Shown here piece after piece: positions 33,536 through 41,749 of a DNA stretch of 64,000 bases. The notes under the pieces are model-generated. The model saw only the letters and a program-made list of their open reading frames with translations. It had not been told where the DNA came from and ran no database searches. Numbering within the stretch: position 1 is the first letter of the stretch; each line of letters begins with the position of its first letter. The position numbers and the translations under genes were made by a program. Source of the stretch: Rothia kristinae NBRC 15354 (GTDB lineage: Bacteria > Actinomycetota > Actinomycetes > Actinomycetales > Micrococcaceae); NCBI RefSeq assembly GCF_001570865.1, contig NZ_BCSM01000011.1:39907-103906 (forward strand), given 5' to 3'.

Positions 33536-34867
33536 TCAGGCGCGGTAGAAAGCCTCGATGACGGCGCCCAGCGCGGCGGCGTCGTCGATGTGGCACATCT
33601 CCCGGGCCGAGTGCATGGACAGCAGGCCCAGCCCGACGTCGATGGTCCGCACCCCCAGGCGAGTCGCGGTGATGGGTCCGATGGTGGAGCCGCACGGGAC
33701 GTCGTTGTTCGAGACGAACTCCTGGTACTCGACCCCCGCGTCTTCGCAGGCCCGCGCCCAGACCCCCGCGCCCACCGCGTCCGTGGCGTAGCGCTGATTC
33801 GCGTTGATCTTCAGCAGCGGCCCGCGGCCGGGCTGCGGACGGTTGACCGGGTCGTGATGCCCCGAATAGTTCGGGTGGACCAGGTGCCCGGCGTCGGAGG
33901 ACAGGCACACCGAATCCGCCAGCGCCCGACGGTACTCCTCCGGGGAGTCCCCGCGGGCCGCGCTGATCCGCACCAGCAGGTCCTCCAGGATGGGCCCGGC
34001 GGCACCGGAGCGGGTCGACGAGCCGATCTCCTCGTGATCGAAGGCCGCCAGCACCAGGGTCTGCTCCGACGCCGAGCCGCCGGCGGCCGCCGCACCGATC
34101 AGGGCCTGCACTCCGGCGTGCACCGAGGAGAGGTTGTCCAGCCGCCCCGCGGCCAGGAACTCCTCCTTCGCGCCGAAAAGCCGCGGCTCCTGGGCATCGG
34201 CCAGCACCACGTCCCAGCCCAGGACCCGCTCCGGGGCCACCGGCGCCGGGTGGGCCCCCGCGGCGTCCAGGGCCTGTTCGCCCAGGTGGGCCAGCACATC
34301 CTGCGGCTCCTCCCCCGCCGCCCAGATCGGCTGGGTGTGCCGCTGACGGTCCAGGGTCAGCCCCTCATTCTGCGTGCGGTCCAGGTGGATGGCCAGCTGC
34401 GGGATCCTGGCCACCGGACCCGTGGCCACCAGACGCTGCCCGAGGCTCCCATCCTCCTCGCGCACGGCCAGGCGCCCGGCCAGACGCAGCTCCCGGTCCA
34501 GCCACGAGTTCAGCAGGGCCCCGCCGTACACCTCGACGCCCAGCTGGCTCCACCCCAGGGACCCGGTGCTCGGGTGCGGCTTCAGCTTGAAGGAGGGCGA
34601 GTCCGTGTGCGCGCCGAGGACGCGGAAACCCCCAGCCCGCTGCCCGGTCTCCGGCTGCACCCAGGCCAGCAGGGCGCCGTCGCGCCGCAGGAAGTACCCG
34701 CCCGGAGCCGTGGGGAAGGGTTCGGACTCCCGCACCGGGGTGAACCCCTCGGCCTCCAGGCGGCGGGCCCCCTCGGCGGCGGCGTGGAAGGAAGACGGGG
34801 AGGCGGCGAGGAAGCGGCCCAGATCCAGGGCGTGCTCGCGGGCGTCGGGAATGGGGGCGGTGGTCAT
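33536..34867 (-). CDS. M18-family aspartyl aminopeptidase
   Basis: Zinc metallo-aminopeptidase of 443 aa releasing N-terminal acidic residues, cytosolic tetrahedral oligomer in this family. Metal and catalytic motifs visible: FRVLGAHTDSPSFKLKP (His-x-Asp), AGRLDNLSSVHAGVQAL (bridging Asp), AAFDHEEIGSST (catalytic Glu-Glu) and ISSDAGH-like CLSSDAGHLVHPNYSG, ending with VDVGLGLLSMHSAREMCH-type closing His. ATG 34867 has AGGAGG 5 nt upstream, the strongest ribosome site nearby, and overlaps the stop of the CPBP protease gene by 4 nt, so the two are co-translated. Confidence 0.93.
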   Translation of the reverse strand: MTTAPIPDAREHALDLGRFLAASPSSFHAAAEGARRLEAEGFTPVRESEPFPTAPGGYFLRRDGALLAWVQPETGQRAGGFRVLGAHTDSPSFKLKPHPSTGSLGWSQLGVEVYGGALLNSWLDRELRLAGRLAVREEDGSLGQRLVATGPVARIPQLAIHLDRTQNEGLTLDRQRHTQPIWAAGEEPQDVLAHLGEQALDAAGAHPAPVAPERVLGWDVVLADAQEPRLFGAKEEFLAAGRLDNLSSVHAGVQALIGAAAAGGSASEQTLVLAAFDHEEIGSSTRSGAAGPILEDLLVRISAARGDSPEEYRRALADSVCLSSDAGHLVHPNYSGHHDPVNRPQPGRGPLLKINANQRYATDAVGAGVWARACEDAGVEYQEFVSNNDVPCGSTIGPITATRLGVRTIDVGLGLLSMHSAREMCHIDDAAALGAVIEAFYRA

Positions 34868-35961
34868 GGATTCCTCCTGGATTCGGGGATGGGGTCGAAT
34901 CGGGTCGGCGGGGGCGCCATCGGCGGGGCCATGAGGGGCATGCGCAGGCGCGGCAGGTTCCGGCGTCGGGCCAGGCGCACCACCAGCAGGGCGTACAGCC
35001 CGTCCACCACGACGGCGACCACCAGGTCCCCCGGGGCCCCGCCGGACGAGGCCGTGGGATCCGCCCAGCCGATCAGCCCGAGGCCCAGGCCGATGACGTT
35101 GTTGGCCGAGTGCAGGCCGATCGCCGCCTCCAGTCCGCCGGTGCGCCAGGTGAGGTAACCCGCCACGACGGCGAGCACCCCCACGCTGGCCTGCCCCCAC
35201 GGATCGTAGCCGTGGCCCAGGACGAACACCGGCACCGGCAGCAGGATGGCCCACGCGGGGTGACGCAGCCAGCGGCCCAGGGTCTGCATGGGCAGGCCCC
35301 GGAAGACCACCTCCTCGGTGGCGCACTGCACCGGCACCAGCAGCAGGATCATCACGAGGATCGCCAGGCTGGTCCCGCCGTTCCAGACGGTCTGCGGCAG
35401 GCCCGCCTGCGCCGCGCCGATCTCCGCCTGCTCCACGGGCAGCAGCATCATCACCGCCTGCACCGCGACGAACACGGCGACGGCGAGCCCCGTGCACCGG
35501 GTCAGCCAGCCCCAGCGCAGGCGCCCGGCCGCGGAGAGGATCAGACCGATCGGGCGGGGCCCCATCACCAGGCGACCCACCAGCACGGCCGGCAGCATCA
35601 CGATGATGCCGAGGAAGGTCATCAGGAAGATCCCGGGGCGGGTGAACAGCTCCACCGGGTACCCGGAGGGCCCCAGCTCGATCCGCGCGGAGGCGGGGTC
35701 CCCGGCGTGGACGGCGAACCAGACCAGCCCGAGGGCGAAGGACAGCGCGAGGTACACGGCTCCGGCCAGCGGAATCTCGACCAGCGGGGACCACCAGCGG
35801 TGCCGCGGATCGGCGAGCGCGAGCCGGTGGTAGGCCAGCCCGGCGGCGGGTGCGGGTGCCTGGCCCGGCTGGGCGTGCCGGGTGTCCGGGCGGGGGCCGA
35901 CGTCGTGAGGGGGCTCGGCGGGCGGCGTCGCGCCGGGGCGCTCGGGCGGGGGCTGGACCAT
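34864..35961 (-). CDS. CPBP-family intramembrane metalloprotease
   Basis: 365 aa, about 8 membrane helices after a 55-residue Pro-rich cytoplasmic start. Active-site motifs of the CAAX/CPBP (Abi) family are all present: EEVVFRGLPMQ (EExxxR), the following His in FVLGHGYDPWG and HSANNVIGLG (HxxxN). The bacterial substrates are generally unknown; roles in bacteriocin immunity or membrane-protein turnover are known for relatives. ATG 35961 is preferred: TACAGT (minus strand, 35969-35974) is 7 nt upstream, fitting a leaderless start; ATG 35979 is the alternative. Co-transcribed with the M18 peptidase. Confidence 0.87.
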   Translation of the reverse strand: MVQPPPERPGATPPAEPPHDVGPRPDTRHAQPGQAPAPAAGLAYHRLALADPRHRWWSPLVEIPLAGAVYLALSFALGLVWFAVHAGDPASARIELGPSGYPVELFTRPGIFLMTFLGIIVMLPAVLVGRLVMGPRPIGLILSAAGRLRWGWLTRCTGLAVAVFVAVQAVMMLLPVEQAEIGAAQAGLPQTVWNGGTSLAILVMILLLVPVQCATEEVVFRGLPMQTLGRWLRHPAWAILLPVPVFVLGHGYDPWGQASVGVLAVVAGYLTWRTGGLEAAIGLHSANNVIGLGLGLIGWADPTASSGGAPGDLVVAVVVDGLYALLVVRLARRRNLPRLRMPLMAPPMAPPPTRFDPIPESRRNP

Positions 35962-36019
35962 GGTCTCCACTGTATCCATCCGCCTCCCGGCCCTTCCGGA
36001 CGAGTCGTGACCCGAGCTA

Positions 36020-36025
36020 TAGACT
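36020..36025 (+). promoter_or_regulatory. -10 box TAGACT of the 5-oxoprolinase operon
   Basis: TAGACT about 40 nt before GTG 36066, in the short divergent gap with the CPBP gene. Predicted leader is about 33 nt and contains AAGGAG 4 nt before the GTG. Confidence 0.5.
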
Positions 36026-36065
36026 GGTGGGAATCGCCGTCCGCCGCCCCGCCGGAAGGAGTGCC

Positions 36066-38072
36066 GTGCCGCAGCCACCCGCCGACGCCGCCCCTGCCCT
36101 GCACGCGCTGGGCCCGCGCGCGGTGCTCGCAGATCTGCCGGACCTGGCCGCCGTCCTGGACCTGCGGGAACGGGTGCTCGCCGATCCGCCGGAGCACCTG
36201 CTGGCCGGGCGCGCCGGGACCGTGCCCGCCGCGCGGACCCTCCTGCTGCGCTTCGACCGACCCCTGGACGAGGCCGCCCGCACCCGCCTCGCCCGGCACC
36301 TGGGCCGACTCACGGCCCAGGATCCGGGAGTGCAGGCGCCGGCAGACCGGGAGCGCGTGGTGGAGATCCCCGTGCGCTACGACGGCGCGGATCTGACCGC
36401 CTGCGCGGAGCACCTGGGCTGCACCCCCGAGGAGGTGGTGCGCCGCCACACCGAGACCCGCTGGCGGGCCGGATTCGCTGGCTTCGCCCCGGGCTTCGCC
36501 TACCTCACCCCGGACGGCGGAGCGGACGGCACTCCGGACGCCACAGGCCCCGGCGGGCTCGAGGTGCCGCGTCGGGACTCCCCGCGCACCCGGGTGCCGG
36601 CCGGCTCGGTGGCCCTGGCCGGGACCTTCTCCGCGGTCTACCCGCAGGACTCCCCCGGAGGCTGGCAGCTCATCGGACGCACCGACGCCCCGCTGTGGGA
36701 CGTGGACCGCGACCCTCCAGCGCTGATCGCCCCCGGCGACGTCGTGCGGTTCCGGGAGATCACCGACGACGCCGACGACGCCGAGCCCCGCGGGGCGGCG
36801 GAGGATTCCCCCGACGGCTCACCTCGTGCGACCGATCGGGACTTCGGCGCGGCCGCCGAGACTCCGGAGCCCCGCACCGTCCAGGACGACACCGGGGCGG
36901 AGCAGACCGCCGCCCGGCTGCGGATCCTCGCCCCGGGGCTGTCCACCACGCTGCAGGACGCCGGGCGGCCGGGGCTGGATGACCTCGGCGTCGGGCCCTC
37001 CGGGTGGGCCGATCCCCTCGCGGCGCACGCGGCCAACCGGCTGGTCGGCAACCCGCCGGGCTCGGCCGTGCTGGAGAACGCGCTGGGCCGGCTGCGGGTG
37101 ATGGTCCCGGAGGACGCCCCGGATGCGGTGCTGGCGCTGACCGGAGCGCGAGTGCAGGCGAGCCTCTCCGGTTCCGATACTCAGGGACCGCGGCCCGCGC
37201 CCCTGGATCGGCCCTTCCTGCTGCGCGCCGGGCAGACCCTGGAGATCGGTCCGGTCCGGTGTGGCCTGCGCCTGGTGCTGGCCGTGCGCGGCGGCTTCAC
37301 GGGTCGGGCCGTGCTGGGGTCCCTGGCCACGGACACCCTCTCCGGGGCGGGCCCGGCGCCCCTGACCCGCGGGGACGAGGTGCCCGTGGGGCCGACCCCG
37401 CGCGCCGCCGTCGAGCCGTGGTGCCCGCCGGTGCCCCTGCCCGAGGACGACGCCGTGCTGCGCCTGCCGCTGACCCCGGGGCCGCGTGCGGACTGGTTCG
37501 CCGACGACTCCATGGCCGCCCTGCACCGGAGCGTGTGGCGGGTGGCCGAGCAGTCGGATCGGGTGGCGGCCCGCCTGGAGCCCGAACCCGCCGACGCCGT
37601 CGGGGCTGTCGGGGTCGAGGACCGCGGGCCGGCGTCCGGGCGGGGGTCCTCATCCGACGCCGATGCCACCCGCGCTGGCGCCACCCATACTGAAAGCTCC
37701 GACGCGCCCGCGGCCCGACTGCGTCGCGCGCCGGAGCGCGAGGGGGCGGAGCTGGCCTCCGAGCCGCTGGTGCGCGGGTCCGTGCAGATCCCGCCGAACG
37801 GGCACCCAGTGGTGTTCCTGGCCGACCGTCCCGTGACCGGCGGCTATCCGGTCCTCGGCCTCGTGGCGCCCGAGCACCTGCGGCTGCTGGCCCAGGCCCC
37901 GCCGGGCACGCGCGTGGTGCTGGAGCCGCCCGTCGGCGTCCCGGCCTCACCCGCCGACCAGCCCGCCGGCGCCGCCGCAGACCCCGATTCGCCTGACCCC
38001 GCCGGGATCATCCGTCCCGATTCGCCCGAGAACGCCGCACCCACCGAGGAGAGCCGATGCGCACCGTCCTGA
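36066..38072 (+). CDS. 5-oxoprolinase subunits PxpB-PxpC fused (KipI-KipA)
   Basis: 668 aa fusion of two allophanate-hydrolase-like domains. Residues about 25-235 are the KipI/PxpB domain (VEIPVRYDGADLTACAEHLG, RAGFAGFAPGFAYL, LEVPRRDSPRTRVPAGSVAL, GGWQLIGRT); about 285-630 are KipA/PxpC (LRILAPGLSTTLQDAGRPGL, GVGPSGWADPLAAHAANRL, LRAGQTLEIGPV, AVRGGF, and SVQIPPNGHPVVFLADRPVTGGY). Linkers are Ala/Asp/Ser-rich. PxpABC cleaves the damage metabolite 5-oxoproline using ATP; the third subunit PxpA (LamB/YcsF) is not in this window. GTG 36066 starts after AAGGAG. Overlaps the biotin carboxylase gene by 16 nt. Confidence 0.88.
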   Translation: MPQPPADAAPALHALGPRAVLADLPDLAAVLDLRERVLADPPEHLLAGRAGTVPAARTLLLRFDRPLDEAARTRLARHLGRLTAQDPGVQAPADRERVVEIPVRYDGADLTACAEHLGCTPEEVVRRHTETRWRAGFAGFAPGFAYLTPDGGADGTPDATGPGGLEVPRRDSPRTRVPAGSVALAGTFSAVYPQDSPGGWQLIGRTDAPLWDVDRDPPALIAPGDVVRFREITDDADDAEPRGAAEDSPDGSPRATDRDFGAAAETPEPRTVQDDTGAEQTAARLRILAPGLSTTLQDAGRPGLDDLGVGPSGWADPLAAHAANRLVGNPPGSAVLENALGRLRVMVPEDAPDAVLALTGARVQASLSGSDTQGPRPAPLDRPFLLRAGQTLEIGPVRCGLRLVLAVRGGFTGRAVLGSLATDTLSGAGPAPLTRGDEVPVGPTPRAAVEPWCPPVPLPEDDAVLRLPLTPGPRADWFADDSMAALHRSVWRVAEQSDRVAARLEPEPADAVGAVGVEDRGPASGRGSSSDADATRAGATHTESSDAPAARLRRAPEREGAELASEPLVRGSVQIPPNGHPVVFLADRPVTGGYPVLGLVAPEHLRLLAQAPPGTRVVLEPPVGVPASPADQPAGAAADPDSPDPAGIIRPDSPENAAPTEESRCAPS

Positions 38073-39919
38073 TCGCCAACCGCTCCGAGATCGCCGTGCG
38101 GATCATCCGCGCCTGCGCCGAGCGCGGCATCCGCACCGTCGCCGTGTACGCCGATGCCGACGCCGAGGCGCCGCACGTTCTCCTGGCCGACGAGGCCTAC
38201 GCCCTGGAGGGGGATTCCCCCGCCGAGACGTACCTGGATCAGCGGAAGCTGCTGGAGATCGCCCGCCGCGCCGAGGCCACGGATGTGCATCCCGGCTACG
38301 GGTTCCTCGCCGAGTCCGCGGACTTCGCCCGGGCCGTGATCGCGGCGGGTCTGCGGTGGATCGGCCCCTCCCCGGAGACCATCGAGGCGCTGGGGGACAA
38401 GATCCGTGCCCGGGAGATCGCCCGGGCGGCCGGCGCCCCGCTGGCCCCGGGCACGGACGGCCCGCTGGAGGATGCCGCCCAGGCGCGGGCCTTCGCCGAG
38501 GAGCACGGGCTGCCCATCATCATCAAGGCCGCCCACGGCGGCGGGGGCCGGGGGATGCGGGTGGTGCGCGAGGTCGACGAGGTGGAGGAGGCCTTCGAGG
38601 CCGCGGCTCGGGAGGCGCGCGGGGCCTTCGGGCGCGGGGAGTGCTTCGTGGAGCGCTTCCTGGAGCGGCCCCGGCACGTGGAGGCGCAGGTGGTGGCCGA
38701 TGCCGCGGGCGGCGTCGTCGTGCTGGGCACCCGGGACTGCTCCCTGCAGCGGCGCAACCAGAAGCTCGTGGAGGAGGCACCCGCGCCCTTCCTCACCGAG
38801 GAGCAGCGGCGCACCCTCGAGGGCGCGGCCGCGGCGATCTTCCGGGAGGCCGGGTACGTCAACGCCGGAACGTGCGAGTTCCTGGTGGGCGCGGACGGGC
38901 TGATCAGCTTCCTGGAGGTCAACACCCGCATCCAGGTGGAGCACCCGATCACCGAGGAGGCCTACGGGGTGGACCTGGTGGGGCTGCAGCTGGACGTCGC
39001 CGCCGGGGAGCCCCTGCCCTTCGACGAGGCGCCCGCACCGCGCGGGCACGCCATCGAGTTCCGGATCAACGCGGAGGATCCGGGCCGCGGCTTCCTGCCT
39101 GCCGGGGGCGCGGTGCGCGCGCTGGCCCTGGGCGGCGGTCCCGGGGTGCGGGTGGATGCCGGGGTGGGTCCGGGCACGACGGTGGCCGGGGAGTTCGACT
39201 CCCTGCTGGCCAAGCTGGTGGTCACCGCCCCGACCCGCCGGCAGGCGCTGGCCCGGGCGCGCACGGTGCTGCGGGAGGCCGCGGTGGACGGGGTGGCCAC
39301 GACCCTGCCCTTCCACCGGGCGGTGCTGGCACGCCCGGAGTTCGCGGCCGAGGAGGCGGAGGGCTTCGGGGTGCACACCACGTGGATCGAGGAGACGCTG
39401 ACCCCGGATCTCGAGCCCGACGGCGGCTACGCCGCGCCCCGGTTCGCGGACCCGTGGGGCGAGGACGGCGGCTCCTCCGGCCCCGCTGGCGTGGCGGCCG
39501 CGGTGGAGGTGGAGGGCCGCAGGCTGCGGGTGCGCCTGCCCGAGACCGCTCTGGCGGCCCTGGGCGAGGGGCTGGGCCGGCACCTGGCCGCGGCGCCGGG
39601 CGGGCGCGGTGCCTCGGGCGGTTCGGCGGGGTCCGGCGCTTCCGCGGGTGCGGGCGGTTCCGGGGGCGCTGACTCTGGTGAGGGGGCGGCCGACGGCGCG
39701 GGCGGCGTCGTCGTGGAGGCCCCGCTGGCCGGCTCCCTGGTGCGCTGGGTCGCCGAGGACGGCGCCCAGGTAGCCGAGGGCGAGCGGCTCGCGGTGCTGG
39801 AGGCCATGAAGACCGAGATGCCGGTGGAGGCCCCGGGAGCGGGGGTGTTCCACCGGGCGGAGCTGGAGCCGGGGGCCAAGGTCGCCGCGGGCACGCAGCT
39901 GGGGCGCATCACCGGCTGA
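38057..39919 (+). CDS. Biotin carboxylase fused to a biotin carrier domain
   Basis: 620 aa acyl-CoA/urea-carboxylase-type subunit. Biotin carboxylase region 1-450: VLIANRSEIAVRIIRAC, VHPGYGFLAESADF, the ATP-grasp glycine loop KAAHGGGGRGMRVV, EAPAPFLT, FLEVNTRIQVEHPITEE. After an Ala/Gly/Ser linker (about 515-550) comes the lipoyl/biotinyl domain with EAMKTEM, biotinylated Lys near 585. No carboxyltransferase domain is present. It overlaps the PxpB-PxpC gene, a pairing frequently seen with ycsF-type clusters, suggesting a role in oxoproline or urea-like carboxylation, but its partner and substrate are not shown here. Confidence 0.88.
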   Translation: MRTVLIANRSEIAVRIIRACAERGIRTVAVYADADAEAPHVLLADEAYALEGDSPAETYLDQRKLLEIARRAEATDVHPGYGFLAESADFARAVIAAGLRWIGPSPETIEALGDKIRAREIARAAGAPLAPGTDGPLEDAAQARAFAEEHGLPIIIKAAHGGGGRGMRVVREVDEVEEAFEAAAREARGAFGRGECFVERFLERPRHVEAQVVADAAGGVVVLGTRDCSLQRRNQKLVEEAPAPFLTEEQRRTLEGAAAAIFREAGYVNAGTCEFLVGADGLISFLEVNTRIQVEHPITEEAYGVDLVGLQLDVAAGEPLPFDEAPAPRGHAIEFRINAEDPGRGFLPAGGAVRALALGGGPGVRVDAGVGPGTTVAGEFDSLLAKLVVTAPTRRQALARARTVLREAAVDGVATTLPFHRAVLARPEFAAEEAEGFGVHTTWIEETLTPDLEPDGGYAAPRFADPWGEDGGSSGPAGVAAAVEVEGRRLRVRLPETALAALGEGLGRHLAAAPGGRGASGGSAGSGASAGAGGSGGADSGEGAADGAGGVVVEAPLAGSLVRWVAEDGAQVAEGERLAVLEAMKTEMPVEAPGAGVFHRAELEPGAKVAAGTQLGRITG

Positions 39920-40051
39920 CCCGCCGCCCGAGGCGCCGCGCTGATCGGGCCGCGCAATCATCCCCGCGCGACGGCGGTTCGGGGCCCTGGTCCGGCCGAG
40001 CGGCCGCTGGTTGGAATCGCTCGCCGCGCCGTCGCACCGCTGCGGACCCCG

Positions 40052-41410
40052 TCAACCCCACAGCTTCCCGAGGCTCTGCACGGCGTTGGCACCCAGCCAC
40101 AGGGTCAGGGCCCACACCGCCACGCCCACCGCGATCAGCCACGCCGGGTAGCGGTACCCGTGCAGGAGATCCCGGCGTCGGAAGATCGCCACCACCAGGA
40201 TCACCGTGAAGCCGACGGGCAGGATCAGCCCGTTGACCGTCCCCGCGATGATCAGCAGGTTGGCCGGGGCCGTGCCCAGGGAGGCGAACACGATGGTGGA
40301 GACCACGATCATCGCCACCGTCAGCCCGTTGCGCACCAGGGGACGAGCCGTGCGCGGGACCATGAAGGACACCGAGGTGTACGCCGCCCCGATCACCGAG
40401 GAGATGGCTGCGGCCCACAGGATCAGCCCGAACAGCCGCAGCCCCACCTCCCCGGCTGCGTGCTGGAAGGCGCTGGCGGCGAGATTTCCACCGGCCAGCT
40501 GCGCCCCGCCGGCCACCACCCCCAGGATCGCCAGGAACAGCAAGAAGCGCATGATCCCGGTGACCACGATGGAGACCACGGAGGCGTTGGAGATCGAGCG
40601 GACCTCCTCCACCCCGTGCACCCCGGCGTCGACCATCCGGTGCGCCCCGGCGTAGGTGATGTACCCGCCCACGGTCCCGCCGATCAGCGTGATGATCACA
40701 GCCATGTCGATGACGTCCGGGGCCACGGACTGGCGCAGCGCCTCCCCCACCGGCGGATTCGAGACCACCGCGACGTACCCGGTGATCAGGATCATCACCA
40801 CCCCGAGGACGACGACGATCCGGTCCAGCGCCGCCCCGGCCTTCCGGGACAGGAACACCGTCACCGCCAGGGCCGCCGTGAGGATCCCGCCCCAGGTGGG
40901 GTCCAGCCCGAGCAGGGCGTTCAGCCCCAGGCCGCCGCCGGCGACGTTGCCGACGTTGAACACGAAGCCGCCGAAGACCACGAAGGCCGCCAGCACCGCG
41001 CCCAGCCCCGGCACCAGGGCACCGGCCAGCTGGTTGGCGCGCAGCCCGGACACGCCGATGACCCGCCACACGTTCAGCTGCACCGCGATGTCCACGAGGA
41101 TCGAGAGCAGGATCGCGAAGGCGAAGGCCGCCCCGAGCTGCACCGTGAAGTTGGCGGTCTGGGTGATGAATCCGGGGCCGATCGCGGAGGTCGCCATGAG
41201 GAACAGCGACCCCAGCAGGATGGAGCGCTTGGACTCGGTGTGCGGCAGGCGCTGCTTGGCGACGACGTCGCCCGCGGCCGTGCGCGGCGTCGGCTCCGTG
41301 ACGGGGTGCCCGGCGGCGTCGGGGGCCTGACGGTGATGACGGCGGGGGCGACGGTCGCGGCGTTCGCGGAGGGGGCGGCGGTCGGAGCGGCGGGAGGGCT
41401 CAGGGGTCAT
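40052..41410 (-). CDS. NRAMP-related transporter, YcsG-like, lacking metal motifs
   Basis: 452 aa, about 11 membrane helices after a 60-residue Arg-rich cytoplasmic start. Overall NRAMP (LeuT-fold) layout, but helix 1 reads IGPGFITQTANFTVQLG where metal-transporting NRAMPs have DPGN, and helix 6 GGTVGGYITYAGAHRM lacks the MPH metal-binding motif. That matches the YcsG group, whose gene in Bacillus subtilis lies beside ycsF and kipI/kipA (5-oxoprolinase). Transport of oxoproline or another organic substrate rather than a divalent metal is therefore my inference. ATG 41410 has GAGAGG 8 nt upstream. Convergent with the biotin carboxylase gene. Confidence 0.8.
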   Translation of the reverse strand: MTPEPSRRSDRRPLRERRDRRPRRHHRQAPDAAGHPVTEPTPRTAAGDVVAKQRLPHTESKRSILLGSLFLMATSAIGPGFITQTANFTVQLGAAFAFAILLSILVDIAVQLNVWRVIGVSGLRANQLAGALVPGLGAVLAAFVVFGGFVFNVGNVAGGGLGLNALLGLDPTWGGILTAALAVTVFLSRKAGAALDRIVVVLGVVMILITGYVAVVSNPPVGEALRQSVAPDVIDMAVIITLIGGTVGGYITYAGAHRMVDAGVHGVEEVRSISNASVVSIVVTGIMRFLLFLAILGVVAGGAQLAGGNLAASAFQHAAGEVGLRLFGLILWAAAISSVIGAAYTSVSFMVPRTARPLVRNGLTVAMIVVSTIVFASLGTAPANLLIIAGTVNGLILPVGFTVILVVAIFRRRDLLHGYRYPAWLIAVGVAVWALTLWLGANAVQSLGKLWG

Positions 41411-41473
41411 GGCGGGGCCTCTCGGAGCATCGGCGTGACACGGCACATGCGAGCCTACCAGCGCGAGCGCCCC

Positions 41474-41728
41474 CGAGACGGCGCTCCCGTACCCGGTTTC
41501 GGCGAAAGTGGGAACCGATGCGCCGGGTCGCGGCAGGGACGAGCCAGAAAGGGAACGATTGCGCCGGGTCACGGAAGAAGCTCAGGGCCCGCCTCGCCGA
41601 GACGGCGCTCCCGCACCCACCCGTCACCGAGACGGTGCTTTCGTACCCGGTTTCGGCGGAAGTGGTAACGATTGCGCCGGGTCACGGGAGGGACCAGGCA
41701 GTATGGGAACGGATGCGCCGGGTCGCGA
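41474..41728. repeat. Tandem-duplicated palindromic repeat cluster, family 3
   Basis: Two copies of a unit of about 100 nt start 154 nt apart (41474-41574, 41628-41728). Each begins with an arm CGAGACGG(C/T)GCT and GTACCCGGTTTCGGCG and contains two copies of TGCGCCGGGTC(A/G)CG (four in all, near 41519, 41560, 41673 and 41714, spaced 41-113-41). A partial arm copy is at 41598-41618. The arms are imperfect inverted complements, so each unit can fold. It occupies the 339-bp gap between the YcsG-like and TIGR01777 genes; no coding capacity is evident there. Confidence 0.8.
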
Positions 41729-41749
41729 GAAGGTCGGGCGGGGCCGGGG

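Noticed and set aside
40052..41410. Manganese transporter mntH
   Set aside because: The DPGN and MPH metal-binding motifs are absent and the neighbours are oxoprolinase-type genes, so a YcsG-like role fits better.
41460..41749. Possible small CRISPR-like array because of regularly repeated cores
   Set aside because: Repeat copies are few, imperfect, palindromic and unevenly spaced (41-113-41), without unique spacers or cas genes.
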